This document shows positions 26,019 through 33,234 of a stretch of 49,654 nucleotides of DNA, one piece after another. Every line of letters starts with the position of its first letter. The first letter of the stretch is position 1. The DNA lies in the NCBI RefSeq assembly GCF_014645195.1, contig NZ_BMLK01000025.1:1-49654 (forward strand). Reading direction: 5' to 3'. The translations under genes and the position numbers were made by a program. Under the pieces are notes generated by a model, which did no database searches, was not told where the DNA came from, and saw nothing but the letters and a program-made list of their open reading frames with translations. The DNA is from Novosphingobium indicum (GTDB taxonomy: Bacteria; Pseudomonadota; Alphaproteobacteria; Sphingomonadales; Sphingomonadaceae).

Positions 26019-27088
26019 TTGCGCTTGCGCTTCGCGCCGCGAGCGATGCCCCGGCGCCCTTCGTCACGCGCCTGACCCGAAAACCGGACAGCGATCCGGC
26101 GCTGAGCCACTTTCTTGCCGCCACGCAGGCAGGTAGCCTGTGGAGCGGCGCGCAGGGCTTGTTCGAAGTCGCGTCGGCAGCGGAGGACCTCATCGGCGAT
26201 GTCGTTCTAGTAGATCCGTTCGAAGGGCGCGCGGATCGTCTCATCCGCAGCGCCTCGCGCCACAATACCCTCGTGGTCACAGAGCAGTGCGACCAGCTTT
26301 GCGCGATGTGCTCGCAGCCTCCGAAGAAGACCCACGTCGACCGCTTCGACCTCCTGGAAACGGCTTGCCTGCTGGCCGATCAGGGCATCACGATCGGGAT
26401 TTCAGGAGGCGAGCCCACGCTTCACCGCGCACGCCTCTTTGCCATGCTTGAAAGCGTGCTAGAAGCTCGGCCCGATCTGACCTTCCACGTACTGTCGAAC
26501 GCCCAGCATTTCACGGCCGACGACGCGTTGCGCTTGCGCAGTCCATGCTACCGCAACGTTGTCTGGGGAATACCGGTCTACGCGGCCGATGCGGCATCGC
26601 ACGACGCCATAGTGGGCAAGGCCGGAGCCTTCGAAAGATTGATGGTGTCGTTCACCCACCTGCTCAGGGCCGGTGCCCGGATAGAACTGCGTACGGTGCT
26701 TTCATCGTCCACGGCCGAGCGCCTCGATACACTGGCAAGCTTCATCGCCCGCAACCTGGCTCATATCGAGCAGTGGTCCGTCATGGGTCTGGAGAACATC
26801 GGCTTTGCAAGGAGCCGGTGGAGCGAGCTCCATCTCGATCTGCGCCGCGACTTTGATGCCGTCAGCAAGGCGCTCGATCGCGCGATCCTGCACGGGATCC
26901 GGCCCCGGTTGTTCAATATCCCGCTTTGCCATGTGCCCGAAGCCTATCGCTCTTACGCGGTCGCATCGATTTCTGACTGGAAGCAACGCTTCTCCGACAA
27001 ATGCGCGCCTTGCGCGGCTCGCCCGGACTGCTCGGGCTTTTTCGAATGGCATCCGCCTGAACTCGTAGAGGAGGTCTTTCCCCTGTGA
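26015..27088 (+). CDS. hxsC: His-Xaa-Ser system radical SAM maturase HxsC
   Basis: 357 residues, starting in a 4-base overlap with hxsB. Radical-SAM motif CDQLCAMC at residues 92-99, then GISGGEPTLHRARLF. The C-terminus carries CAPCAARPDCSGFFEWH (C330, C333, C339), a further cluster-binding region. In Hxs systems two radical-SAM proteins occur together, which implies two modifications or a two-enzyme complex; the chemistry is not known to me. Its stop overlaps the hxsA start (GTGA). Confidence 0.88.
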   Translation: MIALALRAASDAPAPFVTRLTRKPDSDPALSHFLAATQAGSLWSGAQGLFEVASAAEDLIGDVVLVDPFEGRADRLIRSASRHNTLVVTEQCDQLCAMCSQPPKKTHVDRFDLLETACLLADQGITIGISGGEPTLHRARLFAMLESVLEARPDLTFHVLSNAQHFTADDALRLRSPCYRNVVWGIPVYAADAASHDAIVGKAGAFERLMVSFTHLLRAGARIELRTVLSSSTAERLDTLASFIARNLAHIEQWSVMGLENIGFARSRWSELHLDLRRDFDAVSKALDRAILHGIRPRLFNIPLCHVPEAYRSYAVASISDWKQRFSDKCAPCAARPDCSGFFEWHPPELVEEVFPL

Positions 27089-27666
27089 AAAAGCGTCGAT
27101 TTCTGATCTCCAGCCTCGTGATGGCCGGAATCGCGCCCGTCCCGCACGCATCCATGGCGGCACCGGGCCTGTCGCCTGCCTCCGGCGGGCCAGACCCCGA
27201 TGACGATGACCAGATGATCCAGCGATTCTCGCAGGACCACATGTTCCTCCTCGCGGGCCACCGTTCGCATTCGAGCCACGCCTCGCATGGCAGTCATCGT
27301 TCCGGCAGCAGCGGGACATATCGGGCACCGGTCTATACGCCCAGGGCACCTGCGGCCCCGCGAACGAGCGCGCCTTCAACCCGAAACGAGCGTAGCACGC
27401 CGCCCTCTTCCATACTGCCTTCTTCCCCGGCGATCACGACTGCCGAGCCGCTCTATTCGACGCCTTCGGCCACGAGCATCAAGAATGTCGTGCGCCAGGT
27501 GCAACTGGGCCTCAAATCCTACGGCTACTACGACGGCGCAATCGACGGCATCGTGGGCCCAATGATGCGCAGTGCGCTGAGCCGGTTCCAGACCGACTTC
27601 AACCTCAATGTCACCGGGACGATCACGCCCGAGGTGCTCGATGCCTTCAAGATTCGCGCACAGTAG
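27085..27666 (+). CDS. hxsA: His-Xaa-Ser repeat protein HxsA
   Basis: 193 residues from GTG 27085. A signal peptide is present (KKRRFLISSLVMAGIAPVPH, cleavage near residue 26), so it acts outside the inner membrane. Five consecutive His-x-Ser triplets (HRS HSS HAS HGS HRS) occupy residues 59-73; these are the presumed targets of HxsB/HxsC. A Pro/Ser-rich linker leads to a C-terminal peptidoglycan-binding domain of the PGB_1 type (~136-190; QVQLGLKSYGYYDGAIDGIV). It is the substrate of the system and would be held at the cell wall. Confidence 0.88.
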   Translation: MKKRRFLISSLVMAGIAPVPHASMAAPGLSPASGGPDPDDDDQMIQRFSQDHMFLLAGHRSHSSHASHGSHRSGSSGTYRAPVYTPRAPAAPRTSAPSTRNERSTPPSSILPSSPAITTAEPLYSTPSATSIKNVVRQVQLGLKSYGYYDGAIDGIVGPMMRSALSRFQTDFNLNVTGTITPEVLDAFKIRAQ

Positions 27667-28039
27667 GATTGTCACGCATCTTCTGGCACTCTCAGTCGGC
27701 GTGGCCATGGCCTGGACCGCCATGCCCCTGTGGCGAGAGGCCGTGATGCACTTCAACCAGGAGCGCTACGGCATCCTTGTCGAACAGTGCGATATGGCCA
27801 TGCAGGATCACTTCGCAGCCAGGCAGGAGGCAGAAATGCATCCTGCCCCGCAGGCAAAGGCGATGGTCAGTGCTGGCGAACTGGGACTGGTCACGTGCCA
27901 GGATTACGACATCTATCAGAAGCGCCTGATGCAATGGGGGCTGCGCGAAAGCGAACTGGCGCAGATGCGGCTGATCGCGATCGAAGCGCGCGCCTCCGAC
28001 CTTGATGACGTGGTCAAGATCCATGAAATCCAGTTCTAG
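27641..28039 (+). CDS. TIGR03982-like His-Xaa-Ser accessory protein
   Basis: 132 residues from ATG 27641, with GAGG 6 bases upstream; it overlaps the hxsA end by 26 bases. An N-terminal hydrophobic helix (ALSVGVAMAWTAMPLW, ~residues 15-30) anchors it to the membrane. The rest is an acidic, probably periplasmic domain with QCDMAMQDHF, CQDYDIYQKRL and DDVVKIHEIQF. It matches the small TIGR03982-type protein seen in Hxs loci, of unknown function. Its end overlaps the MauG-like gene by 17 bases. Confidence 0.72.
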   Translation: MPSRFAHSRIVTHLLALSVGVAMAWTAMPLWREAVMHFNQERYGILVEQCDMAMQDHFAARQEAEMHPAPQAKAMVSAGELGLVTCQDYDIYQKRLMQWGLRESELAQMRLIAIEARASDLDDVVKIHEIQF

Positions 28040-29309
28040 ACCGCACTTCTACCGGCGTACCGCTGGCGCAATCCTCGGCATGGCTGCAATCTTGGCTACC
28101 TCGGCCTGCTCCGACCAGCCAACCCCAACCATTCAGCGCGAGCGCGACCCATCGCCGGCCAGCGATCACATGCGGCTTGGCGCCCTGAGGCGAGCCGTCA
28201 CGGCAAACGGTTTCGTGAGGGCCGCAGACCTGGCCGTGCCGGTCGACAGCAAGCAGCGAGAAGCAGGCAAACTCATATTCGCATCGCCCCTCATGAGCAT
28301 CAATGGTTCCATCAGTTGCCGCGACTGCCATCTGGAGCAGTTCGGCAGCGCGGATGGTCTCCCGGTCGCTGTTGGCGTCGGTGCAAAGGGGAGCGGCAAA
28401 GACAGGCTTTCGGGCGGTGGACAAATCGTCCCGCGCAACGCGCTGGCCTTCTGGGGCCGGGGCAGCAGGGGGTTCGATACATTCTTCTGGGACGGCAAGG
28501 TCAGCGCCCGGAATGGACGCGTCGTCAGTCAATTCGGGAAAGACGCGCCGTCCGATGACCCCTTTGTCGTCGCCATGCACCTGCCCTCGGTCGAACTACG
28601 AGAAATGGTCGACGACACGCCGCAGGTGGAAGAAACGCTCGTTACCGAAAGCGTGAATTCGGCAAACCGGATTCAGAACGCGCTGGCGAAGCGATTTGCC
28701 AGGGACCCTGTCATCGGTCCGCATCTTGCCGGTGCATTCGGCGTGCCTGCCACGGCGATTACCTTCAACGAGGTCGCGACATCGCTCGCTGCTTTCATCC
28801 GCGACGAATTCCGGATCCGTCCGACCAAGTTGGAACGCTTTGTCTTCGACGCAGGCCCCCTCACCACGAGTGAACTGAATGGGGGAATTCTGTTCTACGG
28901 CCGCGGCAAGTGCGTCGCTTGCCACAATGGGCCATACTTTTCCGACATGCAGTTCCATGCGGTAGCCTTCCCGCAAATGGCGTTCGGCAAGAACGGCTTC
29001 GGGATCGACTACGGCCGCTACAATGTGACCTTCGATCCGGAGGACCGGTACAAATTCCGGACGCCGCCTCTTTTCAATGTTACGAAGACTGCGCCCTACT
29101 CACATTCTGGCTCGGTGCCGACGCTCGACAAGGCCATCATAGCGCATTTCGACCCGTTGCGGCTGTTGGACACGGGCAAAATGACGGTGCGCCAGCGTGC
29201 AGATCTCTATGCCAGACTGGGCCCCGCCGCGCGCGAGCCGCTCCCGTCAGCGTTGAATGCCGATGACGTGAGCGAACTGGTAGCATTTCTGGGTACCATC
29301 AATTTTTGA
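28023..29309 (+). CDS. Hxs-associated MauG-like di-haem cytochrome c
   Basis: 428 residues from ATG 28023. N-terminal signal with a possible lipobox (AILATSAC, Cys29) directs it to the periplasm. Two c-type haem sites are present: C99-x2-C102-H103 and C297-x2-C300-H301. The layout is that of cytochrome c peroxidase/MauG enzymes, which use a high-valent di-haem to oxidise protein side chains. Next to HxsA it probably performs a second, periplasmic modification of the His-x-Ser protein. Overlaps the gene before it. A weak hairpin overlaps its stop codon. Confidence 0.85.
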   Translation: MKSSSRPHFYRRTAGAILGMAAILATSACSDQPTPTIQRERDPSPASDHMRLGALRRAVTANGFVRAADLAVPVDSKQREAGKLIFASPLMSINGSISCRDCHLEQFGSADGLPVAVGVGAKGSGKDRLSGGGQIVPRNALAFWGRGSRGFDTFFWDGKVSARNGRVVSQFGKDAPSDDPFVVAMHLPSVELREMVDDTPQVEETLVTESVNSANRIQNALAKRFARDPVIGPHLAGAFGVPATAITFNEVATSLAAFIRDEFRIRPTKLERFVFDAGPLTTSELNGGILFYGRGKCVACHNGPYFSDMQFHAVAFPQMAFGKNGFGIDYGRYNVTFDPEDRYKFRTPPLFNVTKTAPYSHSGSVPTLDKAIIAHFDPLRLLDTGKMTVRQRADLYARLGPAAREPLPSALNADDVSELVAFLGTINF

Positions 29310-29372
29310 GTGAGGTCACCGGACGAATTCGTCACTCATTTCTGCGGCAGTTTAGCCCCGTCTTGGGGAACC

Positions 29373-29440
29373 AGAATGGGAAAGCGGACCGACCGAACCT
29401 AGGGATGCGAAATTGCCTGTTGAACGTGAAAAAGGGTCGA
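29373..29440 (+). repeat. Imperfect ~70-bp repeat, copy B
   Basis: Same sequence family and orientation as 24201-24270; starts AATGGGAAAGCGG and shares GCGAAATTGCCT and GAAAAAGGGTCG. It lies 64 bases after the MauG-like gene, so it closes the Hxs unit on the right. No other feature is visible in 29310-29456. Confidence 0.55.
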
Positions 29441-29456
29441 GATTAAATTGATCCAT

Positions 29457-30533
29457 CTAGCAATAGAAAAATTCACCGAGCCCCAACGCGCGTAGACCAC
29501 GGCGATACATCAACGAGCTCATGTCGGCGGGAATGTGGGCTTCCAGATCAGGATCAAGCGGAAGGCATTCCGGTATCTGTGCCTCTACGATTGCCTTATC
29601 TTCCTCAAAAATCCTCCGGGTGAACTCGTAAATTTCGTCCTCGGGGCGATCTGTATCGAAATTGCGGCAGGTAGGCGCAAATAGTCTCGTTTCCTTCGCC
29701 GAGACTGGGGAGGCCGCATTCATGACTACGAATCGTCCGTCATTGGGGAAGTGAATTTCAATTGTTGCGCTAAATGGCAGATGGCAACGGAAGTGACGCA
29801 GCCATTGAAACGTCGGCATTGCACGCCGGTGATCCTCAACGGGGTAGTTGCTCACACTGCTCCAATACTCTGCCTCAAAGCCGTTTTCGGTTCGCACCGG
29901 TGAATAGGGCGGGACTTCGCTGATGTCTGGGTCGCCAAACGTTTCCTTGTGAACAAAGGCAAAATGCGCGACATCCAGGAAGCCTTCGACTTGCCTCCCG
30001 GCGAAAGCGTGGATGTCAACTGAAGGGCAGACAACGCACTGGTAGCCCGCCTCGCCCCAGTGCGGGATGTCAATAATCATTCCCGGTTCCGGACACTCAA
30101 CTGACCTGTCGAGGCAAGTCCAAATCAGGCCGTACCGTTCGATGTGTGGAAAAGGGACGAGGTGCATTCGCGCCGGGATGTCGCGGCTGGGATGGGCAGG
30201 TACGTGTGTGCATTGACCTCCCGGCCCAAAACGTAACCCATGGTAGGCACATTCCACGCCACCGGGGACTTGCTTGCCCATGCTAAGCGGCACGCCGCGG
30301 TGAGGGCAAATGTCGGGTGCGACCACAAGTTCACCATCCGCGCGGTAGATGACAAGGGGCTGGTCCAACAGCTTAGTTCCAACAGGCCGCTGCTCCACAT
30401 CGCGCGCAAGAGCGATGGGATACCAATGACGAGCTAGAATGAACCAGTCGTCATGCGCGAAAGTGCAATTGCGAGGGATAGCGAGATTAGGGACAAGCGC
30501 TGCAGTCATGCCCGGACCCCTAGCTGCCTGCAT
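29457..30533 (-). CDS. Rieske non-haem iron oxygenase
   Basis: 358 residues from ATG 30533 (GAGG at 8 bases); ATG 30509 is an equal alternative. Rieske [2Fe-2S] site C76-x-H78...C95-x2-H98; mononuclear iron triad D187-x2-H190-x4-H195. The length and the single-subunit layout fit vanillate-demethylase/aliphatic- or aryl-methyl monooxygenases rather than ring dioxygenases. No ferredoxin or reductase is in the cluster, so electrons must come from elsewhere. Likely the last gene of the minus-strand catabolic operon. Confidence 0.9.
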   Translation of the reverse strand: MQAARGPGMTAALVPNLAIPRNCTFAHDDWFILARHWYPIALARDVEQRPVGTKLLDQPLVIYRADGELVVAPDICPHRGVPLSMGKQVPGGVECAYHGLRFGPGGQCTHVPAHPSRDIPARMHLVPFPHIERYGLIWTCLDRSVECPEPGMIIDIPHWGEAGYQCVVCPSVDIHAFAGRQVEGFLDVAHFAFVHKETFGDPDISEVPPYSPVRTENGFEAEYWSSVSNYPVEDHRRAMPTFQWLRHFRCHLPFSATIEIHFPNDGRFVVMNAASPVSAKETRLFAPTCRNFDTDRPEDEIYEFTRRIFEEDKAIVEAQIPECLPLDPDLEAHIPADMSSLMYRRGLRALGLGEFFYC

Positions 30534-30651
30534 TATTTGAACCTCATGAGATTTACGATCACGCCATCTAACTACGATATAGAGCCTTTCCGATACGAAA
30601 ATTCGAGGTGATACACCACTCCAAGGCATAATAAATTGCCGTCGGATTTAC

Positions 30652-30690
30652 AGGCGAGCAGGGATACTTGCAGCCCGGTCCTGCTCGCCT
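30652..30690 (-). terminator. Stem-loop between VOC and Rieske genes
   Basis: A perfect 11-bp inverted repeat, AGGCGAGCAGG/CCTGCTCGCCT, with a 17-base loop in the 179-base spacer. No T-run on the minus strand, so it is more likely an attenuator or stabiliser than a full terminator. Confidence 0.45.
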
Positions 30691-30712
30691 TCATAGGCAG
30701 AAACCAAGGTAA

Positions 30713-31096
30713 CTAGCCGTGGAAATTTATCCGGAATGCATTCCCATCCAGATCGCGCAGGACAGATTGAAACCACCCATAGTAGGTAGTGAATGGCTCC
30801 TTCAGAATGCTTGCTCCAAGCCGGGCCGCCTTGGCGGTAAGTGAGCGAACCATTTCTTCGCTTTCGACATCGAATGTCAGGAGTACCCGGTCACCTGGCA
30901 GTTTTTGCTCTTTCAGACCAAGCAGATCGTAGGCATCCGGCGCACTGAAACCAATCGATGATCCTCCGGTGAGGAAACCTCGAAAGATTGGCGAGCGGCT
31001 CTCCAGGATCTCATCAAGATCGAAAAGGCCACTGTAAAAGTCAGCCAGCCGGTCGATATCGGCAGTGAATATATTGGCATAGGTAAGCGCAACCAT
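30713..31096 (-). CDS. VOC/glyoxalase-superfamily protein
   Basis: 127 residues, one VOC module pair. It starts MVALTYANIFTADIDRLADF and ends LRDLDGNAFRINFHG, the typical beta-alpha-beta-beta-beta signature of glyoxalase/bleomycin-resistance/extradiol-type proteins. The metal-ligand pattern is not obvious, so it could be a lyase, an isomerase or a binding protein. 11 bases separate it from the 2-oxoglutarate oxygenase upstream, so it is in the operon. Confidence 0.78.
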   Translation of the reverse strand: MVALTYANIFTADIDRLADFYSGLFDLDEILESRSPIFRGFLTGGSSIGFSAPDAYDLLGLKEQKLPGDRVLLTFDVESEEMVRSLTAKAARLGASILKEPFTTYYGWFQSVLRDLDGNAFRINFHG

Positions 31097-31107
31097 GCGT
31101 GGATTCC

Positions 31108-32091
31108 TTATGCGGTCAGGCCATAGGTCTTGCGGTACATTTCCGCGATGTGGGCTCCGACTGTCATCTCTCTGAAATCTGGCTTGCCGTTTTCCGGCAT
31201 GCAGGTCGGGGCGCAGCGGACCGTGTAAAAGTAGTCAGGATCGAAGAACGTCGGCACCGAGTACCGGTCACGGCCGCTGTGGTTGTTGCGGACGCGGTGC
31301 ATGTTGGAGTGATAGAGGCCGTTGGTAAGTATCCGGACCATCTCGCCCAGGTTAATGACGAAAGTTTCGGGGATCGGCGGTGCGGAAATCCAGTCCCCGG
31401 CTGCATTCTGCACTTCCAGGCCGCCAACATCATCCTGCAGAAGTATGGTGATCATTCCCCAATCAGTGTGCGCACCAGCACCAATTTGGTTGAAAGCGGC
31501 ATCAACCGGCTGAGGACCGTACTTGAGCAGCCTGCCATTGAAGAGTGGCTCTCGCAGGCAATCTTCAAAATAGTCGCCGGGCAAATCGAGCGACTGCGCA
31601 ATCAGACCCATCAGGTGGCGGCCGACGCGGAACATTTCGGCAATGTAAGCTTCGTACCGCTCGCGGAAATGCGGAAGATTCTGGGGCCACTGGTTTTGCC
31701 CGCAATTGGGTACACCGGCGCGCACATAAGGATGGTCATCGGACAGATCGCACCCGATCACAAACCCCTCTTTGAGGTCCGGCGGCGACCCGTCATCAAG
31801 CGTCTGCACTCCCGGAGCCTCGTATCCGCGCGTGCAATTGGAATGACGGGCATCGACTTTCAGCTTTTCCTCCAAAGGCAGGCTGAAAAATTCGCGCGCG
31901 AGTTCCAATTGCCCGTCCATCAAGGCGCGGGGCACGCCATGTCCGGAGATGTAGAAGAAACCTGTATCGCGGGCAGCCTTGTGGATTTCCCACGCAACGG
32001 CTTTGCACGCAGAGCTGTCGCCAGTGAAACTTGGCGCGAGATCTATGACAGGAATGAACTCGGCAGGTTTGGGCGGTGTATAGACGATCAT
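31108..32091 (-). CDS. 2-oxoglutarate/Fe(II) oxygenase, IPNS family, copy 1
   Basis: 327 residues. DIOX_N-like start (FIPVIDLAPSFTG) and Fe(II)/2OG core: H208-x-D210 (GAHTDWGMITILLQ), H265 (SNMHRVRN), and R276-x-S278 for 2-oxoglutarate. Family members hydroxylate, desaturate or cyclise small organic substrates. It is the downstream partner of a related gene. The substrate is unknown; the operon context (TonB-dependent receptor, Rieske, VOC) suggests degradation of an imported compound. Confidence 0.87.
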   Translation of the reverse strand: MIVYTPPKPAEFIPVIDLAPSFTGDSSACKAVAWEIHKAARDTGFFYISGHGVPRALMDGQLELAREFFSLPLEEKLKVDARHSNCTRGYEAPGVQTLDDGSPPDLKEGFVIGCDLSDDHPYVRAGVPNCGQNQWPQNLPHFRERYEAYIAEMFRVGRHLMGLIAQSLDLPGDYFEDCLREPLFNGRLLKYGPQPVDAAFNQIGAGAHTDWGMITILLQDDVGGLEVQNAAGDWISAPPIPETFVINLGEMVRILTNGLYHSNMHRVRNNHSGRDRYSVPTFFDPDYFYTVRCAPTCMPENGKPDFREMTVGAHIAEMYRKTYGLTA

Positions 32092-32118
32092 TGGAGAAGA
32101 ATCCTGTACAGAGGGTGC

Positions 32119-33147
32119 TCAAACCGCGTCCGCATTCCTGAATTTCGGGGTGTCGTTCATTTGGTTCATTTTCATTTCCAAATGCTCGAGCGATGTCGTC
32201 GGCGCATACTTCACAGGCTGACCAATGGCGCAGGTCGGAATGCACTCGATTACCGCGTCGTAGTTGGGCTGGTGGAAGAAGACCAGGGACTGGCGGCGGC
32301 TGCCGACGCCCTCTTCGTGCGGCGGATTGACGACCCGGTGCATGGTGGAAACCCACTGATCGTTAGTCCACTGTGCCATGAGGTCGCCCAGATTGATGAT
32401 GAAGGTTCCCGCCACGATGGGCACGGGCACCCAGCGACCATCAGCGGTCTGCACTTCAAGACCGCCTGGCTTGTTCTCGGTCTTGAGGATTGTCAGCCCG
32501 CCGTAATCGGTGTGCGCGCCTGCCCGCAGTTGGCCGTCCTCTAGCATCTCAGGCTGGTCGGGATAGTTGCTGATCACCATGTTGGTGATGTGCTTGTTGA
32601 TCTTGTCCTGAAACCAGTCCGGTGGCAGGTGCAGCGCCCGCGCGCACAATTCCATGAGGAGCGCCGCCAGGCCTTCCATCTCGCGATAGTAATCGATGAT
32701 CGCAGGACGAAATTCGGGCACGTCTGGATCGGGCCAGATGTTGTCGCGGAAAATCCGCATTGCCGTTGGCGTGGTGAAGTAAGGGTCGCTCTTGTCGAGA
32801 TCGAAGCGGCCGATGTTGAAATATTCCCGGTGATCGGGTTTAGCCTCGTCCTGGCCGATCGTGCTGGCCAAGTTCCCGGTCTCGATCCCGAAATAACCGC
32901 GATAGATATCCGCGCTTGGCGCAGCGTATTTGACCTTGTCCTCGCCGGACAGATCGAAAAAGCGACGGCTGGCATTCTCCGCCCGCTCGATCACCCCGGC
33001 AGGAACGCCATGCCCCGATACCACGAGAAAGCCGATGCTGCGGGCCGCTTCCCCCACCTGTTTAGCCACTGCCTGGCGATCTGCATGCGTCCCGGTCCTC
33101 GCAGGATTGAGGTCAATGATGGGCACTACGCTTCCGTCGAAATTCAT
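32119..33147 (-). CDS. 2-oxoglutarate/Fe(II) oxygenase, IPNS family, copy 2
   Basis: 342 residues from ATG 33147, with GGAG 7 bases upstream. Same family as copy 1 and with the same residues: H212-x-D214 (GAHTDYGGLTIL), H270 and R285-x-S287. It diverges strongly from copy 1, so the two should act on different substrates or steps. It is separated from copy 1 by 27 bases and from the receptor gene by 87. Confidence 0.87.
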   Translation of the reverse strand: MNFDGSVVPIIDLNPARTGTHADRQAVAKQVGEAARSIGFLVVSGHGVPAGVIERAENASRRFFDLSGEDKVKYAAPSADIYRGYFGIETGNLASTIGQDEAKPDHREYFNIGRFDLDKSDPYFTTPTAMRIFRDNIWPDPDVPEFRPAIIDYYREMEGLAALLMELCARALHLPPDWFQDKINKHITNMVISNYPDQPEMLEDGQLRAGAHTDYGGLTILKTENKPGGLEVQTADGRWVPVPIVAGTFIINLGDLMAQWTNDQWVSTMHRVVNPPHEEGVGSRRQSLVFFHQPNYDAVIECIPTCAIGQPVKYAPTTSLEHLEMKMNQMNDTPKFRNADAV

Positions 33148-33234
33148 ATCAATCTCCTGCGTTGCCGTCGAATGTTGTGGCAACGCAAATAGTCAACCGG
33201 CCGCAGCACCAACCGATTGCACGTTGGCACCCAA

